Shown piece after piece: positions 7,558 through 16,898 of a DNA stretch of 64,000 nucleotides. How positions within the stretch are numbered: position 1 is the stretch's first letter; each line of letters begins with the position of its first letter. The notes beneath the pieces are model-generated. The model worked only from the letters and a program-made list of their open reading frames with translations, searched no databases and was not told the DNA's origin. Position numbers and translations under genes: made by a program. The stretch comes from Streptomyces sp. RB17 (lineage in GTDB: Bacteria; Actinomycetota; Actinomycetes; Streptomycetales; Streptomycetaceae): assembly GCF_009604455.1 (NCBI RefSeq), contig NZ_WEGL01000001.1, forward strand, positions 806,001 through 870,000. The letters are read 5' to 3'.

Positions 7558-8525
7558 CGGACCCCGAAGCCGTACACCGTCTGCGAGCGGAACACCTCTC
7601 CCGGCCTCAGTGCCGTGGTCGGGAACTCCGGGCGGTTCGGGGAGTCCGGGAAGTGCTGGGTCTCCAAGGCGATGCCGTCGGCCGGGGCGAACGGTTCGCC
7701 GAGATGGTCGGCGGTGTACAGCTGGAGGCCCGGCTCGGTCGTCGCCACGGTCAGGGTGCGGCCGGAGGCCGGGTCGTGGAGCTCGGCGACCTCCTGCGGG
7801 GCGTCGGTCACGCCCTTGTCCAGGACGAAGTTGTGGTCGTAGCCCGAGCCGACCTTGCGGGAGGCGCGGAAGTCGAACCGGGAGCCGGTGACGTCCCGCA
7901 GGGCGCCCGTGGGGATCAGATCCGCGTCGACCGGGGTGAAACGGGAGGCGGCGAGCCGCAGTTCGTGCCCGCCGGCATGACCCGCCCCGGCCAGGTTGAA
8001 GTAGCTGTGGTTGGTGAGGTTGATCACGGTCGGCGCGTCCGTGACCGCCTCGTAGGCGATCCGCAGCGCGCCGGCCCCGTCCAGGGTGTAGGTCGCCGAC
8101 ACGTCCAGGCGGCCCGGGAAGCCCTCCTCGCCGTGCGGGCTCACCCGGCTCAGCCGCACCCCGTGCTCGACGGGCTCCGCGGCCCACACCCGCTTGTCGA
8201 AGCCGAGCACGCCGCCGTGCAGGGAGTTCGGGCCGTCGTTCGGCTCCAGGGAGTACACCGCGCCGTCCAGCGGGAAGCGGGCGTGCGCGATCCGGTTGGC
8301 ATACCGGCCTGCGAGGGCGCCGAGGTACGGCTCCGGGTGCGCGAGATAGCCGTCGAGGTCCGGGAAGCCCAGCACCACGTTCGCCGTCCGGCCCTCCCGG
8401 TCCGGCACCTGGACCGACCGCACGATCCCGCCGTACGTCAGGACCTCCACGCGTGTCCCGGCGCGCTCCAGCGTCCAGCGATGGACCTCGGTGCCGTCGG
8501 AAAGTGTGCCGAAAAGTTCGCTCAT
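7554..8525 (-). CDS. galM: Aldose 1-epimerase (galactose mutarotase family)
   Basis: A 323-aa cytosolic enzyme that interconverts alpha and beta anomers of aldoses. Family signatures are GRYANRIAHARF (substrate Arg), NDGPNSLHGGVLGFDKRVW (His), NLTNHSYFNLAG (catalytic His), and ETQHFPDSPN near the C-terminus with the conserved base region. Length matches GalM. It is a single gene, convergent with the Gln/Pro-rich membrane protein. Its stop codon lies in the right repeat of the MITE-like element, so the insertion may have set the present C-terminus. Confidence 0.93.
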   Translation of the reverse strand: MSELFGTLSDGTEVHRWTLERAGTRVEVLTYGGIVRSVQVPDREGRTANVVLGFPDLDGYLAHPEPYLGALAGRYANRIAHARFPLDGAVYSLEPNDGPNSLHGGVLGFDKRVWAAEPVEHGVRLSRVSPHGEEGFPGRLDVSATYTLDGAGALRIAYEAVTDAPTVINLTNHSYFNLAGAGHAGGHELRLAASRFTPVDADLIPTGALRDVTGSRFDFRASRKVGSGYDHNFVLDKGVTDAPQEVAELHDPASGRTLTVATTEPGLQLYTADHLGEPFAPADGIALETQHFPDSPNRPEFPTTALRPGEVFRSQTVYGFGVR

Positions 8526-8550
8526 GTGGAAAACGGTAAGCGATGAGTGA

Positions 8551-9444
8551 CTAGGCGGGCGGATCGGCCGCTGTGATCGTCCGGTACGCGATCGCCGCGA
8601 GCCGCGCCTGACCGTCCCTGCTGGGGTGGAACCAGTCCCAGCGGCTGAGCTGGTCGGTGCCGAAGCGGTAGTCGTAGACCGCGTCGTTGTCGAAGCGGCA
8701 GCGGCTGTCCTTGGCGCAGACCTCCTTCAGCACCTTGTTGTACTCCACCACCCGCTGCTGCACCCGGTCCCGGCGGAGCATGGCCGCGCTGGTCAGATCG
8801 TCCGCGTCGGACAGCATCGACGGGCAGATGCCGAGCTTCCACACCTCCCTGCCCAGCGGATCGGTCCGCCCTTCGGACCACAGCCGCTTCAGGTTCGGCA
8901 CGCTCGCGACGTACACCTGCGTCTTCGGCGACGCCGCACGCAGGGTGTGCAGCGCCTCCTCGAAGTCGGCGCGGAAGCCGGCCACCGAGGTCATCGCCCG
9001 CGCCGAGGACCGGCAGGCGTCGTTCGCGCCCGCCATCACCGTCACCAACTGCGGGTCGTGCGCCGCCGCCTGCGCCATCTGCTCGGGCAGATCCGCCATA
9101 CGGGCGCCGGTCACCGCGTAGTTCCAGCTGCGCTCCGCCGCGCCCGTGGCCCCGAGCAGCCGCACCGCCAGGCTGTCCACCTGCTCGTCGCTGCCGGTCG
9201 CCCAGGACACCTCGGGGCAGTCCGACAGCACCGTGCACGCGTCGAAGCCACGGGTGATGGAGTCGCCGACCGCGGCGATCGAGTCGGGGCTGCGGTTCCA
9301 CACCGGCGCCGGTCTGGCCGCGCGCGCCTTGGTGCCCTCGGGCGCGGGCGCGCCCCCGCCGCCGGCGTCGCACCCGGCGAGGCCCAGCACCGCGGCCGCC
9401 ACGAGGCTGAGAGCGGCTCGCGTACGGCTGCTCGGCTTCCGCAT
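8551..9444 (-). CDS. SGNH/GDSL-family lipoprotein hydrolase
   Basis: A 297-aa secreted esterase/lipase-type protein. It begins MRKPSSRTRA, a hydrophobic signal, then a lipobox LAGC with Cys25, so it is a membrane-anchored lipoprotein. The SGNH blocks are present: GDSITRG (nucleophile Ser62), a glycine block, GANDAC (Asn), and DWFHPS near the end (Asp/His). Substrate cannot be predicted; relatives deacylate lipids or carbohydrate esters. The reading frame extends further upstream, but the signal peptide fixes the start at 9444. Confidence 0.9.
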   Translation of the reverse strand: MRKPSSRTRAALSLVAAAVLGLAGCDAGGGGAPAPEGTKARAARPAPVWNRSPDSIAAVGDSITRGFDACTVLSDCPEVSWATGSDEQVDSLAVRLLGATGAAERSWNYAVTGARMADLPEQMAQAAAHDPQLVTVMAGANDACRSSARAMTSVAGFRADFEEALHTLRAASPKTQVYVASVPNLKRLWSEGRTDPLGREVWKLGICPSMLSDADDLTSAAMLRRDRVQQRVVEYNKVLKEVCAKDSRCRFDNDAVYDYRFGTDQLSRWDWFHPSRDGQARLAAIAYRTITAADPPA

Positions 9445-9720
9445 CCCCTGTCGGTCCCCTCGTCGTCGAACCCGGCGCCACCGGGTCGTGGTCTGTGCTC
9501 CCTCCCATGACAACGTGCGAGGGTTCCCGACCGGCCGCGCTGGAACGGAGCACCCCCGTACAAGCGTCCCCCTGGGTGAATGGCGGAGGTTTCCTGGCAC
9601 CGGGACCGACGGTACGTCACACTCCTTGCACCGCCGCAGGGTAGCCTCGCCATCAACGCGGCCGTCGGGCCGCTGCCGCCAGCCAGTCCGCAAGATGTCC
9701 CGCTCTGCCCGGAGGTTCCG

Positions 9721-10215
9721 GTGACGACACGTGGAGTTCTGTACGTGCACTCCGCGCCGCGCGCGCTGTGCCCACACGTCGAGTGGGCCGTCGCCGGGGT
9801 GCTCGGCACGCGCGTCAACCTCGACTGGATCCGGCAGCCCGCGGCCCCCGGCACCTGGCGTTCGGAGTTCTCCTGGCAGGGCGAGGCCGGCACCGCCTCC
9901 AAGCTCGCCTCCGCCCTGCGCGGCTGGCACCTGCTCCGCTTCGAGGTCACCGCCGAGCCCTGCCCGACCGCCGAGGGCGAGCGCTACAGCTGCACGCCCG
10001 ACCTCGGCATCTTCCACGCCGTCACCGGCATCCACGGCGACATCCTCATCCCCGAGGACCGCCTCCGCGCGGCCCTGATCCGCTCCCAGCGCGGCGAGAC
10101 CGACCTGGAGGCCGAGATCGCCAAGCTCCTCGGCAAGCCCTGGGACGACGAGCTGGAGCCCTTCAGGTACGCCGGCGAGGGCGCCCCGGTGCGCTGGCTG
10201 CACCAGGTGGTCTGA
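9721..10215 (+). CDS. DUF3145-family protein
   Basis: A 164-aa protein, MTTRGVLYVHSAPRALCPHVEWAVAGVLG, conserved across actinobacteria and of unknown function. I chose GTG 9721 because GGAGG lies just upstream at 9712-9716 and the family's normal N-terminus begins here; the frame itself opens earlier. No signal or membrane segment. It stands alone, followed by a perfect 14-bp terminator stem, just beyond the fatty acid synthase operon in convergent orientation. Confidence 0.9.
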   Translation: MTTRGVLYVHSAPRALCPHVEWAVAGVLGTRVNLDWIRQPAAPGTWRSEFSWQGEAGTASKLASALRGWHLLRFEVTAEPCPTAEGERYSCTPDLGIFHAVTGIHGDILIPEDRLRAALIRSQRGETDLEAEIAKLLGKPWDDELEPFRYAGEGAPVRWLHQVV

Positions 10216-10228
10216 CCGGGCCGTACGA

Positions 10229-10260
10229 AAGGGGCCCCCACCTGCTGGTGGGGGCCCCTT
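10229..10260. terminator. Strong bidirectional terminator hairpin
   Basis: A perfect 14-bp stem AAGGGGCCCCCACC / GGTGGGGGCCCCTT with a TGCT loop. It lies between the convergent DUF3145 and fabF genes and can serve both. Confidence 0.9.
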
Positions 10261-10293
10261 CGGCTATGTCTCAGATCGTCTTCAGCTACGTTC

Positions 10294-11565
10294 TCAGATC
10301 GTCCGGAACGCCAGGACCACGTTGTGCCCGCCGAACCCGAACGAGTCGTTCAGCGCTGCGATACGGCCGTCGACCGGCAGCTTGCGGGCCTCCCCGCGGA
10401 CGACGTCCGCGTTGGCCTCGGCCTCGGGGTCGATGTTCTCGACGTTGATCGTCGGCGGCGCCACCCGGTTGTACAGCGCGAGTACGGTCGCGACCGACTC
10501 CACACCACCGGCGCCACCGAGCAGGTGACCGGTCATCGACTTGGTCGCGGACACCGCCATGTGGTCGGCGTCGTCACCGAACACCTTCCGCAGCGCCTTC
10601 AGTTCGGCCACGTCACCGGCCGGCGTCGACGTGGCGTGCGCGTTCACGTGCACGATCTCGGCCGGGTCGAGGTCGGTGTTGTCCAGCAGGTTCTGCAGCG
10701 CGTGCGAGATGCCGCGGCCCTCGGGCTCCGGCTGCACGATGTCGTGGCTGTCGGCGGAGATGCCCTGCCCGACCGCCTCCGCGTACACCCGGGCACCGCG
10801 CTTGGCGGCGTGCTCGGCGGACTCCAGGACGAGCACACCGGCGCCCTCGCCGAGGACGAAGCCGTCGCGGTCGACGTCGTAGGGACGCGAGGCACCCTGC
10901 GGGTTCTCGTTGTTCTTGGACATCGCCATCATGTTGCCGAACGCGGCGATCGGCAGCGGGTGGATGGCGGCCTCCGTACCGCCGGCGACGACGACGTCGG
11001 CGCGGCCGGTGCGGATCATCTCGATGGCGTAGCCGATGGCCTCGGCGCCCGACGCGCACGCGGAGACCGGCGTGTGCACGCCCGCACGGGCGCCCACGAG
11101 CAGGCCCACGTTGGCCGAGGGGCTGTTCGGCATCAGCATGGGGACGGTGTGCGGGGAGACGCGGCGGACGCCCTTCTCCTTGAGCACGTCGTACTGGCCG
11201 AGCAGCGTGGTCACGCCGCCGATGCCGGAGGCGATGACGGCGCCGAGCCGGTCCGGGTCGATGCTGCCGTCCTCACCGGCCTTGGCGGTGAAGCCCGCGT
11301 CCTTCCAGGCCTCCTGAGCGGCGATCAACGCGAACTGCGCCGAACGGTCCAGGCGGCGGGCCTGCGGCCGCGGGATGACCTCGGTGGGCTCCACGGCGAC
11401 GGGGGCGGCGATCTTGACGGCCTGCTCGGCCGCCCAGTCCTGTTCCAGGGGCTTGACACCGGACGTGCCGGCGAGCAGACCCTCCCAGGTCGAGGCTGCG
11501 TCGCCACCCAGCGGTGTGGTTGCGCCGATACCGGTGACGACCACGGTGCGATTGGTCGGGCTCAC
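10294..11565 (-). CDS. fabF: Beta-ketoacyl-ACP synthase II
   Basis: A 423-aa KAS II that condenses acyl-ACP with malonyl-ACP in chain elongation. The Cys-His-His triad is visible: about Cys170 in PVSACASGAEA, His in VNAHATSTPAGD and His in KSMTGHLLGGAGG. The GTG start has GGAGAAAG upstream. It is the last gene of the fabD-fabH-acpP-fabF operon, 86 bp after acpP, and a strong terminator follows. This is the standard primary-metabolism arrangement in Streptomyces, not a secondary-metabolite KS: there is no chain-length-factor partner. Confidence 0.97.
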   Translation of the reverse strand: MSPTNRTVVVTGIGATTPLGGDAASTWEGLLAGTSGVKPLEQDWAAEQAVKIAAPVAVEPTEVIPRPQARRLDRSAQFALIAAQEAWKDAGFTAKAGEDGSIDPDRLGAVIASGIGGVTTLLGQYDVLKEKGVRRVSPHTVPMLMPNSPSANVGLLVGARAGVHTPVSACASGAEAIGYAIEMIRTGRADVVVAGGTEAAIHPLPIAAFGNMMAMSKNNENPQGASRPYDVDRDGFVLGEGAGVLVLESAEHAAKRGARVYAEAVGQGISADSHDIVQPEPEGRGISHALQNLLDNTDLDPAEIVHVNAHATSTPAGDVAELKALRKVFGDDADHMAVSATKSMTGHLLGGAGGVESVATVLALYNRVAPPTINVENIDPEAEANADVVRGEARKLPVDGRIAALNDSFGFGGHNVVLAFRTI

Positions 11566-11651
11566 GGGAATTCTTTCTCCAACGGATGCGGGAATCTACG
11601 GCGCCACCGCCGGGTGGCGGGGCCTTGCAGCCTTAAGGCCTAAGGGGTGGC

Positions 11652-11900
11652 TCAGGCCTGGTGCTTGAGGATGTACTCGGTCGCGTCACCGACGGTCTTG
11701 AGGTTCTTGACGTCCTCGTCCGGGATCTTCACGTCGAAGCGCTCCTCGGCGGCGACGACGACCTCGACCATGGACAGCGAGTCGACGTCCAGGTCGTCGG
11801 TGAAGGACTTGTCCAGCTGGACGTCCTCGGTGGGGATCCCGGCGATCTCGTTCACGATCTCGGCGAGACCGGCGACGATCTCTTCCTGAGTGGCGGCCAT
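11652..11900 (-). CDS. acpP: Acyl carrier protein
   Basis: An 82-aa acidic carrier protein. Ser41 in DLDVDSLSMVEV is the 4'-phosphopantetheine attachment site. It carries growing acyl chains between FabD, FabH and FabF, whose genes surround it. AAGGAG precedes the ATG. It lies 81 bp after fabH and 86 bp before fabF. Confidence 0.97.
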   Translation of the reverse strand: MAATQEEIVAGLAEIVNEIAGIPTEDVQLDKSFTDDLDVDSLSMVEVVVAAEERFDVKIPDEDVKNLKTVGDATEYILKHQA

Positions 11901-11981
11901 GTCAGGCGCTCCTTCTTCGATGTTCCAGACGGTTTGTGGCGATTGCTGCCGTGCCCGATCGCAAGATCTGGCACGGAGTGC

Positions 11982-13013
11982 CTAGGGGAGGGTAACGACC
12001 GTTGCGGCGTAGACGAGACCCGCCCCGAATCCGATGACGAGCGCGGTGTCGCCGCTCTTCGCCTCCCCGGTCGCCAGGAGCCGCTCCATCGCGAGCGGAA
12101 TCGAGGCGGCCGAGGTGTTGCCGGTGGTGCGGATGTCACGGGCGACCGTGACGTGCTCCGGCAGTTTGAGAGTCTTCACCATCGAGTCGATGATCCGCAC
12201 GTTGGCCTGGTGCGGGATGAAGACGTCCAGCTCCTCCGGGCTGATCCCGGCCGCGTCCAGCGCCTGCTGGGCGACCTTCGCCATCTCGAACACGGCCCAG
12301 CGGAACACCGCTTGGCCCTCCTGCGTGATGGCGGGGAACTTGACGTTGCCGTCGCTGTCGAGCGGCAGCTCGGAGAGGTCGCCGAGCCGGAAGCGGTCCC
12401 AGGGGACGGTCTGCTTGATCGTCTCGGCCTTGTCGCCCTCGGAGCCCCATACGGTGGGGCCGATCGCGGGCTCCTGCGAGGGACCGACGACGACCGCGCC
12501 GGCGCCGTCGCCGAACAGGAAGGCCGTGGCCCGGTCCTCCAGGTCGGTCAGGTCGCTGAGCCGCTCCACGCCGATGACGAGCACGTACTCGGCGGAACCT
12601 TCCACCACCATGCCCTTGGCGAGCGTCAGGCCGTACCCGAAGCCCGCGCAGCCGGCCGAGATGTCGAAGGCGGCGGCCTTGTCCGTGCCCAGCTTGTCCG
12701 CGATCTCGGTGGCGACGGCCGGGGTCTGGCTGAAGTGCGAGACCGTCGAGACGACCACGGCACCGATCTGCTCGGCGCCGATACCGGCGTCCGCGATCGC
12801 CTTCCCGGCGGCCTCGACGGACATCGCGGCCACGGTCTCCTCGGGACCGGCCCAGTGCCGGGTCTCGATGCCGGAGCGGGAGCGGATCCACTCGTCGGAC
12901 GAGTCGATCTTCTCCAGGATCACCTCGTTGGGCACCACCCGCGTCGGCCGGTACCCGCCGACACCGAGGATGCGCGCATACGGGGCGCCCTTGCTGGGCT
13001 TGATCTTCGCCAT
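11982..13013 (-). CDS. fabH: Beta-ketoacyl-ACP synthase III
   Basis: A 343-aa KAS III that starts fatty acid synthesis by condensing acyl-CoA (in Streptomyces also branched starters) with malonyl-ACP. The triad is Cys122 in DISAGCAGFGYGL, His268 in IPHQANVRI and Asn299 in RTTGNTSAAS. It begins 10 bp after fabD ends, which indicates co-transcription and probably coupling. Confidence 0.97.
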   Translation of the reverse strand: MAKIKPSKGAPYARILGVGGYRPTRVVPNEVILEKIDSSDEWIRSRSGIETRHWAGPEETVAAMSVEAAGKAIADAGIGAEQIGAVVVSTVSHFSQTPAVATEIADKLGTDKAAAFDISAGCAGFGYGLTLAKGMVVEGSAEYVLVIGVERLSDLTDLEDRATAFLFGDGAGAVVVGPSQEPAIGPTVWGSEGDKAETIKQTVPWDRFRLGDLSELPLDSDGNVKFPAITQEGQAVFRWAVFEMAKVAQQALDAAGISPEELDVFIPHQANVRIIDSMVKTLKLPEHVTVARDIRTTGNTSAASIPLAMERLLATGEAKSGDTALVIGFGAGLVYAATVVTLP

Positions 13014-13023
13014 GTACGGCTCC

Positions 13024-13947
13024 TTAGGCGCCGGCGTGCTCGGTGATGAGCGCGCGGGCCGTGTCGAGATCGTCGGGGGTCTTCAGGGCCAGCGTCGTGA
13101 CGCCGGGCAGTGCCCGCTTGGCCAGGCCGGTCAGCGTGCCGCCCGGGCACACCTCGATGAGCGCGGTGACGCCCAGCTCCTTGAAGGTCTCCATGCACAG
13201 GTCCCAGCGCACGGGGTTGGCGACCTGGCCGACCAGCCGCTCCAGCACCTCGGTACCGGTCGCGACGGCCCGGCCGTCCTTGTTGGAGACGTAGCGGACC
13301 TTCGGGTCGGCCGGGGTCAGCTCCGCGGCGGCCTTGGCCAGCGTCTCGACGGCCGGAGCCATGTGGTGGGTGTGGAAGGCACCGGCGACCTTCAGCGCGA
13401 CGACCTTGCGGACGCCCTCGGGCTTGTCCTCCGCCAGCGCGGCCAGCTGCTCCAGCGTGCCCGCGGCGACGATCTGGCCCGCGCCGTTGATGTTCGCCGG
13501 GGTCAGGCCCAGCTTCTCCAGGTGCGCGACCGAGGTCTCGGGGTCGCCGCCGAGCAGCGCCGACATGCCGGTCTCGGTGACCGCGGCGGCGTCGGCCATC
13601 GCCAGACCCCGCTTGCGGACCAGACCCAGCGCGGCGGTGTCGTCCAGGACGCCCGCGAACGCGGCGGCCGTGATCTCACCGACGCTGTGGCCGGCGACGG
13701 CGTCCGGGGCCGTGTCACCCAGTGCCGCGGCGGACAGGATTCCGGCGGCGACCAGCAGCGGCTGGGCCACCGACGTGTCACGGATGGCGTCGGCGTCGGC
13801 CTGGGTGCCGTAGTGGGCCAGGTCCAGTCCGATGGCGTCCGACCACGCGGCAACGCGGTCGGCGGCGCCGGGCAGTTCGAGCCAGGGGGTCAGGAAGCCG
13901 GGCGTCTGGGCGCCCTGGCCGGGAGCGACGAGTACGAGCACTCTCAC
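13024..13947 (-). CDS. fabD: Malonyl-CoA:ACP transacylase
   Basis: A 307-aa acyltransferase that moves malonyl from CoA to AcpP. The nucleophile is Ser88 in GHSVGE; an N-terminal APGQGAQTPG and the later AGAFHTHHM His region are also typical. The start is GTG; a second GTG two codons on gives the usual MLVLVAPGQGAQ and is an equally good choice. First gene of the fab operon, downstream of fasR. Confidence 0.96.
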   Translation of the reverse strand: MRVLVLVAPGQGAQTPGFLTPWLELPGAADRVAAWSDAIGLDLAHYGTQADADAIRDTSVAQPLLVAAGILSAAALGDTAPDAVAGHSVGEITAAAFAGVLDDTAALGLVRKRGLAMADAAAVTETGMSALLGGDPETSVAHLEKLGLTPANINGAGQIVAAGTLEQLAALAEDKPEGVRKVVALKVAGAFHTHHMAPAVETLAKAAAELTPADPKVRYVSNKDGRAVATGTEVLERLVGQVANPVRWDLCMETFKELGVTALIEVCPGGTLTGLAKRALPGVTTLALKTPDDLDTARALITEHAGA

Positions 13948-14002
13948 ACTCTCTCTTGGGGACGGCCGGGGCCGCCCGTGGGGACAGGGACGAAGAACAC
14001 GA

Positions 14003-14031
14003 AGGGCTTTTGTGGGGCTTCGACAAAACCC
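14003..14031. promoter_or_regulatory. Imperfect inverted repeat between fasR and fabD: candidate FasR site or fab promoter element
   Basis: GGGCTTTTGT and ACAAAACCC face each other around TGGGGCTTCG-type sequence in the 83 bp between fasR and fabD. One arm has an extra base. It could also form a hairpin behind fasR. Assignment as the FasR site is inference. Confidence 0.35.
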
Positions 14032-15248
14032 TATGTCTGGGGTTCACCGTCGACCAGACGCCCCAGGATGAGTGCAATCCGCAGTGTGAACGCGGATCGT
14101 ACATCCGAGGGCGACCAGCCGGTGACGTCTGTCACACGTCGGAGCCGGTAGCGGACGGTATTCGGGTGAACGAAGAGCATCCGGGCCGCGCCTTCCAGGC
14201 TGCTCGCCTGCTCCAGATAGACACTCAAGGTTTCCAGCAGCGCCGAACCGGCCTCTTCCAGAGGTCTGTAGATCTCCTCCACCAACTGCTCGCGGGCGCT
14301 CGGATCGCCCGCGATCGCGCGCTCCGGCAGGAGATCGTCCGCCAGCACCGGCCGCGGCGCGTCCTGCCAGGCAGAACACGCCTTCAGGCCCGCGGCGGCG
14401 GCCTGCGCGGACCGTGTGGCGGCCAGCAGATCGGGTACGACGGGCCCCGCGACGACCGGCCCGGCGGCAAAGGGCCCGATCAGCGACCTGGCGACGGCGA
14501 GCGGGTTGGGACTGCCGCCCGCGATGACGACGAGCCGGTCCCCGAGCACCCCGGTGAGCACCTGGAGCTTGGCATGCCGAGCGGCCCGCCGAATCGCGTC
14601 GACGGTCAGCTCGCTGTCCCCGTCCGGCGCGGTCCCGAGCACGACGCACACGTGCTCCGGCGAGTTCCACCCCAGCGCGGCGGCCCGGCTGACGGCCCCT
14701 TCGTCCGCCTCCCCGCTCAGTACGGCGTTGACGACCAGCGACTCCAGCCGGGCGTCCCAGGCACCGCGTGCCTCGGCGGCCTGCGCGTACACCTGCGCGG
14801 TGGCGAAGGCGATCTCCCGGGCGTACACGAGCAGCGCCTCCCGCAGCACTCTCTCGTCGCCCGGGGCGGCCACCTCGTCGATGGCGCTCTCCATGACCTC
14901 GATGGTGGTCCGCACCATCTCCACGGTCTGCCGCAGCGTGATGGCCCGGGTCAGCTCGCGCGGCGCGGTGCCGAAGACATCGGTGGAGATGGCCTGCGGG
15001 GCGTCCGGGTGCCGGAACCACTCGGTGAAGGCCGCGATGCCCGCCTGGGCCACGAGCCCGATCCAGGAACGGTTCTCCGGGGGCATGGCCCGGTACCACG
15101 GCAGGGTCTCGTCCATCCGCGCGATGGCCTGCGCGGCGAGGGACCCGGAGGACTTCTCCAGCCGCCTGAGGGTCGCGGAGTGCGGGTGGACCTGCAGTGC
15201 GCGGTGATCGGGGTGGGGCTCGTGGCTGCGGGATTCGGGTTCGGGCAC
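14031..15248 (-). CDS. fasR: PucR-family activator of fatty acid synthase genes (FasR)
   Basis: A 405-aa regulator with a long N-terminal sensory region, a GGDEF-like middle domain, and the PucR C-terminal helix-turn-helix (LFVHPNTVRYRLRRVTDVTG, about 360-380). In Streptomyces the PucR-type gene immediately upstream of fabD encodes FasR, an activator of the fabD-fabH-acpP-fabF operon; both position and family match. GTG start. It is separated from fabD by 83 bp holding an imperfect inverted repeat. Confidence 0.9.
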   Translation of the reverse strand: MPEPESRSHEPHPDHRALQVHPHSATLRRLEKSSGSLAAQAIARMDETLPWYRAMPPENRSWIGLVAQAGIAAFTEWFRHPDAPQAISTDVFGTAPRELTRAITLRQTVEMVRTTIEVMESAIDEVAAPGDERVLREALLVYAREIAFATAQVYAQAAEARGAWDARLESLVVNAVLSGEADEGAVSRAAALGWNSPEHVCVVLGTAPDGDSELTVDAIRRAARHAKLQVLTGVLGDRLVVIAGGSPNPLAVARSLIGPFAAGPVVAGPVVPDLLAATRSAQAAAAGLKACSAWQDAPRPVLADDLLPERAIAGDPSAREQLVEEIYRPLEEAGSALLETLSVYLEQASSLEGAARMLFVHPNTVRYRLRRVTDVTGWSPSDVRSAFTLRIALILGRLVDGEPQT

Positions 15249-15333
15249 GGGACAAGACTGCCTTATCCGGACGCCGGTGCGTGCCGCCGGGTCGGGCTCG
15301 GGCCATGGGGCGGGGTCTACCGTGGTGCGCGTG

Positions 15334-15987
15334 ATGGACGTACGGCGCGCCGACGAGCGCTATCCAGGGGGTGAGCCGGAGGCGGGGATCGAGTCGTGGC
15401 ACGCCTTCTCCTTCGGGCCCCACTACGACCCCGACAACCTCCGCTTCGGCGCGGTCATCGCCTGCAACGAGGAGCGGCTCGCGCCCGGTGCCGGTTTCGA
15501 CGAACACCCGCACAGCCACACCGAGATCGTCACCTGGGTCGTCGAGGGCGAGCTGACCCACCGCGACTCCACCGGCCATACGACGAAGGTCCGTGCCGGT
15601 GACGTCCAGCACCTCAGCGCGGCGGCGGGCATCCGGCACATGGAGCGCAACGAGGGGTCGTCGCCGCTCACCTTCATCCAGATGTGGCTGGCGCCACACG
15701 TCCCCGGCGGGGAGCCGTCGTACGAGATCATCCCGGGCATCGCCGACTCCACGCCGTACGCGGTGCCGGGAGCCGGCGCGATGCTGCACGTACGGCGCCT
15801 GGCAGCGGGGGAGCGGACGGCGGTGCCGGACGGGGCGTTCGTGTACGTGCATGTGGTGCGGGGTGCCGTCCGGCTGGGCGGCGAGGAACTGGGCGCGGGG
15901 GACTCGGCGCGGATCGCTGACGCGGATGGCCTGGAGACGGTGGCCGTCGCGCCGGCCGAAGTGCTGCTGTGGGAGATGGGGACGTAG
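15334..15987 (+). CDS. Pirin-like cupin protein (quercetinase-type)
   Basis: A 217-aa bicupin of the pirin / quercetin 2,3-dioxygenase-like family. The first cupin shows the metal-binding HPHSHTEIVTWVVEGELTHRDS with several His and a Glu. Members bind Fe or another divalent metal and act as dioxygenases or redox-sensitive cofactors; which applies here is unknown. ATG 15334 was chosen because MDVRRADERYPGGE is the usual N-terminus, though the frame is open to 15277 and GTG codons lie just upstream. It is divergent from fasR. Confidence 0.88.
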   Translation: MDVRRADERYPGGEPEAGIESWHAFSFGPHYDPDNLRFGAVIACNEERLAPGAGFDEHPHSHTEIVTWVVEGELTHRDSTGHTTKVRAGDVQHLSAAAGIRHMERNEGSSPLTFIQMWLAPHVPGGEPSYEIIPGIADSTPYAVPGAGAMLHVRRLAAGERTAVPDGAFVYVHVVRGAVRLGGEELGAGDSARIADADGLETVAVAPAEVLLWEMGT

Positions 15988-16039
15988 CACCCGGCCGGCG
16001 CCGGTGAGCGACCCAAGCCCCGCCCGGCCCCGGCGAGCC

Positions 16040-16879
16040 TCAGCCCCGCAGCTCCGCCAGCACCGCGTCCGTGAACACCGGCCACGCCTCGATCGCCCAC
16101 GGCCCGAACGCCCGGTCCGTCAGCGCGGCGCACGCCACACCCGCATCCGGGTCGATCCAGACAAACGTACCGGACTGCCCGAAGTGCCCGAAGGTGCGCG
16201 GTGACGAGGAACTCCCCGTCCAGTGCGGCGACTTGGAGTCGCGGATCTCGAAGCCCAGCCCCCAGTCGTTCGGGCTCTGGTGGCCGTATCCCGGAAGCAC
16301 ACCCTTCGTCCCGGGGTACTGCACGCTCATCGCCTCCGCGACCGTCCGCGGATCCAGCAGCCGCGGCGCCTGCACCTCCGCCGCGAACCGCAGCAGGTCG
16401 GCCACCGTGGACACGCCGTCCTTCGCCGGCGAGCCCTCCAGCGACGTCGACGTCATGCCCAGCGGCTGAAGCACCGCCTGCCGCAGGTACTCCGGGAAGG
16501 GGATGTCCGTGGCCTTCGCGATGTGGTCGCCGAGCTGCTCGAACCCGGCGTTGGAGTAGAGACGGCGCTCACCGGGGGGCGCCGTCACCCTGTGCTCGTC
16601 GAAGGCGAGCCCGGAGGTGTGCGCGAGCAGGTGGCGGACGGTCGAGCCGGGTGGCCCGGCCGGCTCGTCCAGCTCGATCGCGCCCTCCTCGTACGCGACC
16701 AGCGCCGCATACGCCGCGAGCGGCTTGGTGACCGAGGCGAGCGGAAAGCGGTGCCCGACGGGTCCGTGCGTCCCGAGGACGGTCCCGTCGGCTCGTACGA
16801 CACCCGCCGCCGCGGTGGGGACGGGCCACTTCTCGATCGACGCCAAGCTCGTCAGGCTGTTCAGGCTGTTCCACGACAT
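16040..16879 (-). CDS. Beta-lactamase-family serine hydrolase
   Basis: A 279-aa protein with the class C beta-lactamase/DD-peptidase fold motifs: SVTK (SxxK) early, YSNAGFEQLG (YxN) in the middle and FGHFGQSG (HxG) near the end. Without a signal peptide it is probably cytoplasmic, an esterase or amidase-like enzyme. The frame opens upstream at 16933, but that would overlap the GNAT gene; MSWNSLNSL at 16879 is the likelier start. It lies 19 bp downstream of the GNAT gene on the same strand and is probably co-transcribed. Confidence 0.88.
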   Translation of the reverse strand: MSWNSLNSLTSLASIEKWPVPTAAAGVVRADGTVLGTHGPVGHRFPLASVTKPLAAYAALVAYEEGAIELDEPAGPPGSTVRHLLAHTSGLAFDEHRVTAPPGERRLYSNAGFEQLGDHIAKATDIPFPEYLRQAVLQPLGMTSTSLEGSPAKDGVSTVADLLRFAAEVQAPRLLDPRTVAEAMSVQYPGTKGVLPGYGHQSPNDWGLGFEIRDSKSPHWTGSSSSPRTFGHFGQSGTFVWIDPDAGVACAALTDRAFGPWAIEAWPVFTDAVLAELRG

Positions 16880-16898
16880 GCTGCCGAGCCTATGCGGC

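Noticed and set aside
10294..15248. fab genes as part of a polyketide cluster
   Set aside because: Single KS without chain-length factor, normal FabD/FabH/AcpP order, and FasR upstream identify primary fatty acid synthesis.
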